This document shows positions 1 through 9,611 of a stretch of 64,000 bases of DNA, one piece after another. The stretch is taken from contig CM035167.1 of NCBI GenBank assembly GCA_020205615.1, forward strand, positions 30,393,130-30,457,129, written 5' to 3'. A program made the translations under genes and the position numbers. The notes below the pieces were generated by a model, which saw only the letters and a program-made list of their open reading frames with translations, did no database searches and was not told where the DNA came from. The stretch comes from Panax quinquefolius. Taxonomy: Eukaryota > Streptophyta > Magnoliopsida > Apiales > Araliaceae. Numbering within the stretch: position 1 is the first letter of the stretch; each line of letters starts with the position of its first letter.

Positions 1-2702
1 CCTGTTCTATTCGTGAAGAAGAAAGATGGAAGTTTGCGACTTTGTATTGATTATAGGGAGTTGAATCATGTCACCATCAAAAATAGGTACCCGTTGCCTC
101 GCATTGATGACCTGTTTGACCAGTTGCAAGGAGCACAATTCTTTTCAAAGATCGATCTTCGATTCGGATATCATCGGTGAAGGTTAGGCGAGGATATTCC
201 AAAGGCGCTTTCGAACTTAAGACGGGCATTATGAATTCTTAGTCATGTCTTTTGGATTGACTAATGCTCCTGCTGCCTTCATGGATATGATGAACCGAGT
301 ATTAAAGGAATATTTGGATCACTTTGTGGTCGTCTTTATTGATGACATCCTCATATATTCCAAAAGCCGTGAAGAACATGAGTAACACTTGAGGCTGATA
401 CTCCAAAAGCTTCGTGAAAACAAGCTTTATGCCAAGTTGATGAAATGCGAGTTCTGGCTTGAGGAAGTAGCATTCCTTGGACATGTAGTATCAAGTCACA
501 GAATATCTGTTGACCCGGCAAAGACTGAAGCTATTCAAAGCTGGGAGCAACATAAATAAGTGACCGAAGTACGTAGCTTTCTTGGATTAGATGGTTATTA
601 TCGCATATTCGTGGAAGGATTTTCTCGAATCGCTACTCCATTAACTCAGCTGACTCGAAAAGATACAAAATTCTGTTGGAGCATGGAATGTGAGAAGAGT
701 TTTCAAGAACTCAAGAGGAGACTCATTTCAGCACCTGTTCTGACAATACCATCATGCTCTGAGGGATTTGTCATCTATAGTGATGCATCGGGCAAAGGGT
801 TAGGATGTGTTCTCATGCAACATGGGAAAGTCATAGCGTATGCCTCTCGGCAACTCAAAGAATATGAGAGGATTATCCTACTCATGATATAGAGTTGGCA
901 GCTGTTGTCTTCACACTTAAAATTTGGAGGCATTATTTGTATGGGGAGAAAGTGGAGATCTTTACGGAACATAAAAGCCTCAAATATTTCTTCACCCAAA
1001 AGGAACTCAACATGCAGCAACGACGTTGGCTTGAACTGTTAAAAGATTATGATCATACCATTCAATACCATCCTGGTAAAGCGAATGTAGTTGCTGACTC
1101 ATTGAGTAGAAGATCATATGCGGGTACGAGTGTGATATTGTCAACGCAAAGGCCCATTTTATATAACTTGCAAAGGATGGAGATAGAGTCAAAGACTCTA
1201 GGGACCAACGTGATGATGGAGAATATACGAGTAGAACTGACTTTAATTGATAAAGTTAAAGCTGCTCAAGCTACAGACCTGGAACTGATGTGTATGAAGA
1301 AGAAAGTGCAAGAAGGTTCTATGCCAGAAATAAGAATCTATGAAGAAGGAATACTTCGAGTCAACTCTAGACATTGTGTTCCCAACGACCCTGATTTAAA
1401 GTATAAAATCATGATGGAGGCACACAAGACACCGTTTGCAATCCATCTTGGGAGTACCAAAATGTATCGTGATCTTGGTGGAGCAATATGCAGACAGAGA
1501 TAGTGATGTTTATCTCAAGGTGTCTAACTTGTCAACGAGTTAAGGCAGAGCATCAACTACCAAAGGGTCCATTACAACCACTTGAAATTCCAGAATGGAA
1601 GTGGGAGCACATTACCATGGATTTCATTACCAGTCTTCCTAAGGTTTCTCAAGGCATAGATGCGATTTGGGTCATTATTGATAGATTGACAAAGTCTGCT
1701 CATTTCTTACCGATACGAGAAACTTATACACTTAAACATCTTGCTCGTATGTACATAAACGAGAATGTAATACTGCATGGTATGCCAGTATCCATAGTTT
1801 CTGATCGAGACCCAAGATTCACTTTATAATTTTGGGTTAGTTTGCAGAAAGCTATGGGCACAGATTTACGATTTAGCTTCTAAGATATCATCCTCGATGA
1901 CAGATCGGCAATCGGAGAGGACTATTTAAACTCTTGAAGATTTATTATGACTTTGTGTCCTTGACTTCAAGGGAAGTTGGGATAAGTTCCTACCATTGGT
2001 GGAGTTTTCCTACAACAACGGTTATCAAGCAAGTATTGGCATGGCTCCATTTGAGGCGTTTGTATGGAAGAAAGTGTCGTTCTCCAGTATGCTGGGATGA
2101 GGCGGGTGAAGCAACATTTGTTGGGACCGGAGTTGGTACGTATAATTATAGAAAAGATTCAAACGATCCGACAACGTATAAAAATCTCACAAGATCGACA
2201 AAAGAGTTATGCTGATCTTCATCGAAAGGACGTGGGATTCGATATTGGTGATCATGTGTTGTTATGTGTTGCTCCATGGAAAGGAGTTACGAGATTTGGA
2301 AAGAGAAGAAAGCTCAATCCTCGATTCATTGGCCCATTTTTAATCCTCGATCAAGTAGGAACTATGGCCTATAGACTCGCTTTACCGCCAAGTATGTCTC
2401 GTGTTCATAACGTTTTTCATATATCTATGTTACGTAAATATGTGAAAGACCCGCACCACATTATTGAGTTAGAACCGGATGAAATAGAAGAAGATTTAAC
2501 GTATGAAGAGGTTCCTGTTAAAATCATGGATAAAGAGGAGCATATTTTACGCTCCAAGGTTATACCTCAAGTCAAAGTTTTGTGGAGAAACCACGATGTT
2601 GAGGAAATGACCTGGGAGTTAGAATCTGAAATGAAATTAAGGTATCCTTACCTCTTCGACATACCAGGTACGTACCCTAATTTCGAGGGCAAAATTTCAT
2701 AA
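1..2702 (+). pseudogene. Broken gypsy pol: RT, RNase H, integrase, chromodomain
   Basis: Translation in shifting frames gives RT ([17 protein letters not shown] at the left edge; the catalytic block [10 protein letters not shown] near 330-355), RNase H (DASGKGLGCVLMQ near 780; tether region to about 1115), integrase (zinc-binding segment about 1410-1560, core MDFITSLP near 1618 and SDRDPRF near 1801) and a C-terminal chromodomain (about 2560-2690, ending at the stop at 2700-2702). Breaks: a stop near 178 followed by a frameshift, a stop near 382, a stop just before 895, a frameshift near 1490, and a scrambled stretch 1830-2060 where the third integrase acidic residue should lie. The start lies outside the window. 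It is a dead copy; RT would have copied element RNA in virus-like particles and integrase would have inserted the cDNA. Confidence 0.9.
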
Positions 2703-2713
2703 GAAGGGGAGGT
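2700..2713 (+). promoter_or_regulatory. Polypurine tract of element 1
   Basis: A purine-rich run (AAGAAGGGGAGG plus one T) directly abuts the TGTAAG start of the LTR, two bases after the pol stop region. This is the expected plus-strand primer for reverse transcription. Confidence 0.75.
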
Positions 2714-3408
2714 TGTAAGACCCCAACATTTATGAATAAAGATGAATTTTCTATAAATATCATTTTTAAAAATATTATGGAATGAATTTGATATAATGTT
2801 ATAGTTGTGGGTAAAATTTATAAATTTTGCAAAGTACGCAAGTTGTTATATAATATTCGATTGGTCGGGGAATATTCGTTTTAACAGGGAATATTCGTAC
2901 AACGACACAATCATTGGTGGACCCCACAACGGAATTATTGTCGGATTGAGAAAACGACAAAAATATTTTTATGAAAATAACTTGTGAAAGTCTTACCGTT
3001 AATCGTTGAAATACCGGTGTTAAAAGTACGATGAATACGCATTGGTTGCATAGTAGCTGCGGTATTGATTATTGATGCTTACATGAGAAGTCACTAAGTT
3101 TTGTTCAATTATTGCTACGATGAATTCTTTGATAGTATCTCACGTTATTTGATTCAATTATTGTCAATATTTTATATATTATTAAATCAATAATTGAGAT
3201 GACAAAGTTATTAATATTATTATTTGCAATACTAACGATGTCTAGAAGTTACATCGAGGAGAGGTTTGGTCACCTAATTGCATGCATAATAGGAGAAATC
3301 CTTATTGGAAAGCCCCTCTTTCCAGGAACTAATTCGATCGATTAATATTATGAATTATAATAATGATGATAAAGTTTGTTTTATTATTATTATAAATGTA
3401 ATAAAAGC

Positions 3409-3715
3409 GAAACTTTTTATATAAAAAATGTAATACTTTTATAAAGTTATTTGTTTTATTAGATTTTAAATAGAATATATTATATTTTATTACGCATAGT
3501 ATTTGCATAGTAAAATCTTTTTTATATAAAATGTAATACTTTTATAAAGTTATTTGTTTTTTTAAATTTTAAATAGAATATATTATATTTTATTATGCAT
3601 AGTATTTTCATAGTAAAAACTTTTTATATAAAACAGAATACTTTTTATAAAGTTTTATTTTATTTGATTATAAATAGAATATATTATATTTTATTGCATA
3701 GTGCAGCATAGTATC
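3409..3715 (+). repeat. Three tandem ~103-bp units in the F1 LTR U3
   Basis: Three imperfect units begin near 3409, 3512 and 3615, each reading CTTTTTATATAAA, then a TTTTATAAAGTTATTTG-like stretch, then TAAATAGAATATATTATA and a GCATAGT end. They lie just upstream of the TATA box, a position typical of LTR enhancer repeats. Related units occur inverted at about 27827-28075. Confidence 0.75.
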
Positions 3716-3728
3716 CTTTCCATTCTTC

Positions 3729-3736
3729 TATAAATA
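3729..3736 (+). promoter_or_regulatory. TATA box of F1 LTR
   Basis: TATAAATA in the context CTTCTATAAATAGGATGC. The same core, TATAAATAG, occurs on the minus strand in both solo F1 LTRs (near 24303 and 27717), so it marks the conserved core promoter. Transcription would start about 30 bases downstream. Confidence 0.7.
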
Positions 3737-3887
3737 GGATGCTTAGTTAGAATTGAAAATCACACCAGAAATTCAGAGAATTCTTCTTCTATAATCTTGA
3801 GCGTATTCTTTAGAGTTTAAGAAAGCTTTGAGCATAGAAGATAGTGCAAGTTTTCTTCAAGTATATCCCCGCACTACCCGTCGGAAT

Positions 3888-6650
3888 TGTGACGAACGAG
3901 ATTTTTGAAATTTAATTCTTAATATTTATTGAATTAAATAAATATTTTTGATAATTTAATTATTAGATTAAATAATTAATTGATGCAATTATGGTAGATT
4001 AATTTAATTATATGTGTTATATTATTAAATTAATGAGGAGAATAATTATTATTCAATGTATGTAATTATGTGAGTTTATTATATTAAAAGAAATATTTAA
4101 TAAGCCTAATGTTATTTTAATTAATTTAATAATTAAGTAGAGATGTAATAATTTGACATTAATAATAAATGAGAATTTAATTATTTGACTATATGAATTA
4201 ATGAGAAATTATTATATGTTATTTAATTAAATTAAATAATATATTTGAGTTATTGTATAATTGGGTGTGACACGATTTAAACTATAGTATAAGAGAATCA
4301 TTAAATTAAATGGTTTTGAAATCTATTCTTGCTAGCCAAACAAGGCCCTAAGGGGAGTTGGAAGCAGTTACCCATTATTAAGTTAATCAACACTTAGTCG
4401 TCGATTCCTTTCATATATACGTCTTCTTATTATTTCCTATTTTTCTAAGTCTAAGAACAAAGCAATCACAGAGATAAAATTATCAGAGAAAATATTTAGA
4501 GATTGTGAAGGAGATTGAAAGAGAAGAATTGAAAAGAATCTAAGCCTACTAATCTATACTTTATTCTCAAGGTAATCTCCTCCTACCCAAATTATAAATT
4601 ACGTTATTAAAGTTTTTATGAATATAGCTTTCAAATTTTTGTAAGGTTTCTGTATTTATATTGGGTATGGATTATGTGTTGATATATGTAATAAATGTTA
4701 TCATATCGCATTTGATTATATATATTGTATAAACCATATCATCTGTTTCATGAAAATACATCGTATATGGTTGCTTCAAAATTTACAGAGTTTGGGTTAT
4801 GTCCATATGGCCCTTATACGTAATTTTAATATGTCAAACATAAATGGTTTTGTAAAATTTATACTCGTATATTATTATGCATGTTAATACGAAGAGACCA
4901 AACTTTAAATGAACGGATTGGGTGTTATAACGAATCCGTAGTGTTAATTTTTATGTTTTTGTTAAAAACCTTCAAGAACACAAAGAACAGTGAAAATTTC
5001 ATGTTTTAATCCTGTTAATTATGTGTTTTAACATGTTGAAATCAAGCTAGAAGGGTTAAGTAGTGATTATATATGTATTATTATGAATGGGTAAGTCTGA
5101 ATTCGTGTAGAAGTAAGAAAATTGGTAGAAATTGGCATGTCATCGCGATTTTCATGAACGCCATTTCGTGTCTTAAGATGCCACGCCCACGCAGCACGGC
5201 CGTATGCAGACGATAAGAGTTATTAAATATAATACGACCCATACACAACATATTGACCGAGTAAAGCCGTCATGCAAGTCAGCAATGCAAAACGAGAAAT
5301 AAGATAATAACGTTGAAATAGCCATACCACTCTCCAGAATGTTCAGAAATGACTTATTTTTAAATGTTCAAGTCTAGCAATGTAATAACAACTTAATTTA
5401 ATAAACATAGAAATGAGTTAGAAGTATAATGCGATGTTAAAATAGTTACTTAACATGTAAATAACATAATTGCATGTGGATTAAATTATTGGATACATAA
5501 TTAGCTTGTTATTTGTGAAGTGTAAATTATGTGACAATGAATGTGATAAATTGACTAAGTATAGTCATAACCAAAGTTAGACAAAAAGAATGAAGTTGCT
5601 ATGATTAGTTACGTTATAATTGACTAGTATTGTGAACATAAATGATATATAGAATTTAAATCAAGGAACGAGTTTAATTAACGTGTAATCTACGCACGAG
5701 GTAAGTTTCCTAACCCTACTTGTTATCATTATTCAAGTTATAAATCAAGTTCATTTGTTATGTTAAAGATTTACTATCTTTTCAAAGTATGATTCTGTTA
5801 TACAATAATTGTTCTATTGTATACTTATTGAGATTGTTATTCATTATAATGTTGAACCTTGTTAGACTAGCGAATCCTTATTGATTCAACTAGTCCATAG
5901 TTGATGAATGTTCTAAATTCAGAACCCTTATTGATTTATCCAAACCAAACTTCCTTTGGTGCGGACTCTAATGTCAAACTGAGATGAACAACCCTGCAAA
6001 GGGATTTACTTATGCGTTAGCGTTAAGATATTATGCATAGTATGGTACTAAGGGCTGATCCCCCTAAGTACGAGAAGAAGAGTCCATAGTCTTATAACTA
6101 TTAAAGGTTTTAAGTATAACCCTTGATAACCTAGGACATAGTTCAAGGTCTTATGACCCTCAGAAATCTTTTGATTCTTGTTATTCATTCTTGATTCAAA
6201 AGTTGAGCTTTTATTTCATAAGTCTTTGATTCACTCGCAAGTTATTATACATTATTATTTCATTATTTTACTTGTGGGCAATAGTGCTCACTCTTGCATA
6301 ATAATAACATTGCAGTTAAGAATGAAAGGTCCGACGAGCCTTCTACTAGCAAAGGCAAGGGCAAGATTAACAAGTGATGAAGACTTGTTATTTTATATGA
6401 TGATGTATTTCTGTTTAAGACTTAAGTTAATGATGTTGTTTAAGACTTATTTGTTTATGTTTTCGCACAGATGTTTAAGGTTAGTATGACCTGGGATTAT
6501 GTTTATAATTTAGATGTTGTAACCCCATATGGGGAAGATTTATTTCTATCTATTGCATGGTTTGCATTTATTATGGGTAGATAGATAGATGATATTTTTA
6601 CAGTGAACACCAAATCCCGTGGAATCAAGTACTGGATTTGGGGTGTCACA
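3888..6650 (+). repeat. 5' LTR of element 2 (2,763 bp)
   Basis: Starts TGTGACGAACGAG and ends GGATTTGGGGTGTCACA with TG...CA termini, followed at once by a tRNA-Met-type primer site. The last 660 bases are missing from the 3' copy. Features: a CG-rich block 5150-5330 that is highly diverged from the 3' copy, and a conserved module at 6271-6380 (see findings). A 103-codon open frame at 6178-6489 is probably accidental. Confidence 0.93.
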
Positions 6651-6653
6651 AGT

Positions 6654-6664
6654 TGGTATCAAAG
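6654..6664 (+). promoter_or_regulatory. Primer-binding site (initiator tRNA-Met type)
   Basis: TGGTATCAAAG lies 3 bases after the LTR end. It resembles the usual plant TGGTATCAGAGC complement of the initiator tRNA-Met 3' end with one substitution. Confidence 0.85.
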
Positions 6665-6869
6665 TCAGAGGTTATGAACCTTAGGTGGGGGAACAACCTT
6701 AGGTAATAGCCTTATAGAAAGAACATAGTGATGGAAAACTCTTATCGAGTTCTAGGAAATGAATTTTTGTAATTCATTGAATATAATAAAAGACTTTATG
6801 TGCTTATGTGTTAAATTATGTACTCACTAGTACGACTTAGTAACTAAAACTCAAAATTTTGTTGTCGGG
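6665..6869 (+). other. Untranslated leader of element 2
   Basis: Between the primer site and the first ORF lies an AT-rich leader with no coding signal. Its first part (GGTTATGAACCTTAGG) recurs in the LARD array next to the minus-strand primer site at 17772-17785, so leaders of these two families are related. Confidence 0.6.
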
Positions 6870-7610
6870 ATGTTTGATGTTGGAGGAACTAGTCGAGCTG
6901 GGGAGGAGGAAACCCGAGTACCTACAGTACCTACAGAGGAGGAACCCCGAGACATTCATGTCATTAGGGAATAGTTGGTACAGAGGGAGTCATCTCCGTT
7001 GATCACCATTGTTGGTCAGGAGCATGAACCTGAAACTGATCCTGAGGAGGATCCCGAGGAGGAATTTGAAGAGGAAGAGGAAGAAGAGGAGTTTCCACAA
7101 AACTCCATTGATGCTGAGATGTACGATGCGTTATACGACCGTAACGTAGAGTTACGAGATGATGTCCAGGATCTGACTGAGCGGGCGATTATTCAGCTGA
7201 TTACTCTCGAGCAGAAGGAGAGGGAGATTTCAACTCTTCACTCACGACTGGGAAATATAGAATGGGATTTGGTACACAAGAAGGGTCAAACCGAGGATTA
7301 GACCGTAGAGATAAAAAAGTTAAAGAAAGAACTGAAGGAAAGCTCTGAAAGGCTGATTATAGCAGAGGAAGGCTGGGTAAGAGAGTCACGTCGTGCTGAT
7401 CTTGCAGAAGAGGACGGTCATACAAAGAAGGCGAAGCTTGGGGAGACATACTCTACACTTAATCATGCAATGGATGAGGCCCAGGATCGAGTTTTGAGGT
7501 ACCCCATCCAGTTCGAAGGACTTCCATCATACATGTTGGATCGCAGGACGATGTCTCGCATCATGGAAGAGGAGCGTAGCAAGGCTATTTAGCGCCTTTA
7601 CAGACAATGA
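6870..7610 (+). pseudogene. Extra ORF upstream of gag: acidic, coiled-coil-like protein
   Basis: One continuous frame of 240 codons from an ATG at 6870, interrupted only by three TAG codons (6972, 7299, 7590), with TGA at 7608. The N-terminal third is very acidic (long Glu/Asp run around 7040-7095). The middle and C-terminal parts are rich in E, K, R, L and Q with heptad-like spacing, suggesting a coiled coil. No zinc knuckle or gag domain is seen. It lies between the LTR and gag, where some plant Ty3/gypsy elements carry additional ORFs of unknown function. I do not recognise the family. All breaks being TAG suggests CAG-to-TAG changes in a once open gene. Confidence 0.6.
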
Positions 7611-7910
7611 TAGAATGTGTTACTTATGTGATAAACTTAAACTTATCTAGTACTTAGATGTAAATTCCGATGTGGTTATGAACAAAGGAATATTTTAAAT
7701 ATTTTAAATCCTGTGGATTCTTTATCTCAGGATAGTTGATGTAAATAGCAGTGATGCTATCGTTTGATGTAAAACTTTTGATTTGAATGAATATATATCA
7801 AGTTGTTTGAGATAATGTGTTAAATAATTATATTAAATTGTTGAGTTAAGTCTTAACTATTTAGAGAATTTAATAGAGATTTAATAAACACATATTATTT
7901 TAACAGAATT
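7611..7910 (+). other. Spacer between upstream ORF and gag
   Basis: About 300 bases of AT-rich sequence without coding signal. It ends in an ACAGAATT stretch just before the gag ATG. Confidence 0.5.
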
Positions 7911-9611
7911 ATGCCGCCAAGAAGAAGACAACAACGTCAACCAGCTTAAGAAGAGTCTACGAATAACAACAATAACGCCAATGCTAATCACATTCAAAGA
8001 ATTGGTTAACTTGCTAAATTTGGAGCAATGAATAATCAACCTCAAGCTCCACCAAATACTACATTTAAGGATTTCAAGGCGGTGGGACCGCCAGAGTTTA
8101 AAGGTTCCATGAACCCGATTGAGGCTCAAACGTGGGTTATGGAAATGGAGAAGGTTTTCGATGTTACTAGAGTTAGAGAAGACCAGAAGACCGCTTTTGT
8201 AACATTTATGCTGAAGTCTGAAGCCAGTTATTGGTGGCAAGTAAACAAAGTTCGTGGAGGTGAAGGTGTAATAACTTGGGAGAGATTCAAAGAGATGTTT
8301 TTCGAGATGTATTTCCCGACCAGCTCACAGAACCAGATGGAGGTTCAGTTTCTAGAGTTAAAGCAGGGGAATATGACCGTACCTTATTATGCGGCTAGAT
8401 TCAATGAGTTGGCGAGGTTCGCCCTGTATCAAGTACACACGGACGAGAGAAAATCCAGGAGATTTGAACAAGGACTAAAGCCCTGGGTATATAGTAAAGT
8501 ATCAATGTTTCAAATAAACACTTTTGCTGGAGTATGGAAAAGGCCATCCTCGCTGAAGGTGGAAGCGATGCGGTGACCAAGTACAATCAAGATTAGAAGA
8601 AGAAGAAGAGTGAAAGTGGCACAAGATGTGGCACAAGATGTGGTAATTTTAATCAGAAGAAAAGGTGGAATGACAACTCATCATCGGGGAATCAACAAGG
8701 AAGTCAGAAGAAAAGAATCGAAGCATGCCCGACCTGCGGGAAAGCTCATCTGGGAGTTTGTATGACGAGAAAAAGAGTGTGCTACAATTGTGGTCAGGAA
8801 GGCCACATAACACCTAACTGTCCTAACCCAAAGAAGGGTGTTTGCTTCACTTGTGGTTCAAAGGACCATATGGCAAGAGACTGTCCTAAGAATGGATCAG
8901 GAGGGGCAGGACCAAGAGGAAACCGGGGAAACAATAGTGGAAACGCCTTGACTATCACCGGACCAACCGCAACAAACCAACCGACCGCCGGGACTTTCAA
9001 CATGACGGTGCAGGATGTAGTTCAGTCTCGTGATGTGGTGTCAGGTATCATTCCGATCAATAAAGTTAATGCTTATGTATTATTTGATTCGGGTGCTACT
9101 TGTTCCTTTATATACGATGACTTTGCTAAGAACTTAGATTTGCCTAAGGATGAGTTGGAATACCCCATGAACATAGAAATTGCGAATAGAGAAATAATCC
9201 CTATTAAGTATGTACATAAGAACTGTAGAGTGGATATTAAGGGTAATATCATGAACGTAGATCTTATCCCTATTCGACTTGGGGAATTTGACGTTATTTT
9301 GGGAATGGATTGGTTATTCAATTACGGGGCTGTAATTAATTGCCAAAAGAAGCGTATTAACCTTATGACTCCGTCAAAGGTTGTGTTTTATTTTAGTAAA
9401 ATGCCTAGACAAGCGAGTTGTCTGACGCTGATGCAAGCTAGGAAGTTGTTAAGACAATGTTGTGTAGGATATTTAGCTTACATAGTCGACAGTCGAAAAG
9501 AGAATCCGAAAGTAGAGGAGATACCGGTAGTGAGAGAATTCGTCGATGTCTTTCCAAATGATTTTCCAGGCCTCCTGCCAGATAGAGAAGTTGATTTCGT
9601 GATCGATTTAG
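7911..9611 (+). pseudogene. gag and protease of element 2
   Basis: ATG at 7911 opens a basic N-terminus (MPPRRRQQ). Stops occur at 7947 (TAA) and near 8004. The retrotransposon gag capsid domain spans about 8085-8500 (FKDFKAVGPPEFKG, ASYWWQ, PYYAARFNELARF). A frameshift follows near 8530. Then come CPTCGKAHLGVC near 8732 and two CCHC zinc knuckles at 8780-8821 (CYNCGQEGHITPNC) and 8842-8883 (CFTCGSKDHMARDC), which would bind genomic RNA. The aspartic protease active site DSGA is at 9085-9096, with ILGMDWL near 9298. A second frameshift near 9612 separates it from RT. Intact Tekay elements have gag-pol as one ORF, so both shifts are lesions. Confidence 0.9.

Larger units (their letters stand above)
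1..3887 (+). mobile_element. Ty3/gypsy chromovirus (Tekay/Del-like), element 1, partial
   Basis: The window opens inside the pol gene of a plus-strand Ty3/gypsy element. Pol domains appear in the order reverse transcriptase, RNase H, integrase, chromodomain, which with the long LTR fits the Tekay/Del chromovirus lineage. A purine-rich tract precedes an LTR starting TGTAAGACCCC. The LTR is interrupted at 3887 by the 5' LTR of element 2, so element 1 is older. The rest of its LTR is not seen downstream of element 2, so it was lost or never adjoined in this assembly. Confidence 0.9.
2714..3887 (+). repeat. 3' LTR of element 1, truncated (family F1)
   Basis: Starts TGTAAGACCCCAAC after the polypurine tract. 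The first 170 bases closely match, in reverse complement, the right end of the solo LTR at 26096-28460, and more weakly that at 23038-25645, so all three form one family (F1). It contains repeated GGGAATATTCG boxes (2867-2900), a conserved island (3256-3330), about 103-bp tandem repeats (3409-3715) and a TATA box. It stops at 3887 where element 2 begins; complete F1 copies are 2.4-2.6 kb, so over half is missing. Confidence 0.85.

Noticed and set aside
6178..6489. A 103-codon frame in the 5' LTR of element 2
   Set aside because: It crosses the conserved module in a different frame from the one giving the shared lysine-rich tail, and has no domain.
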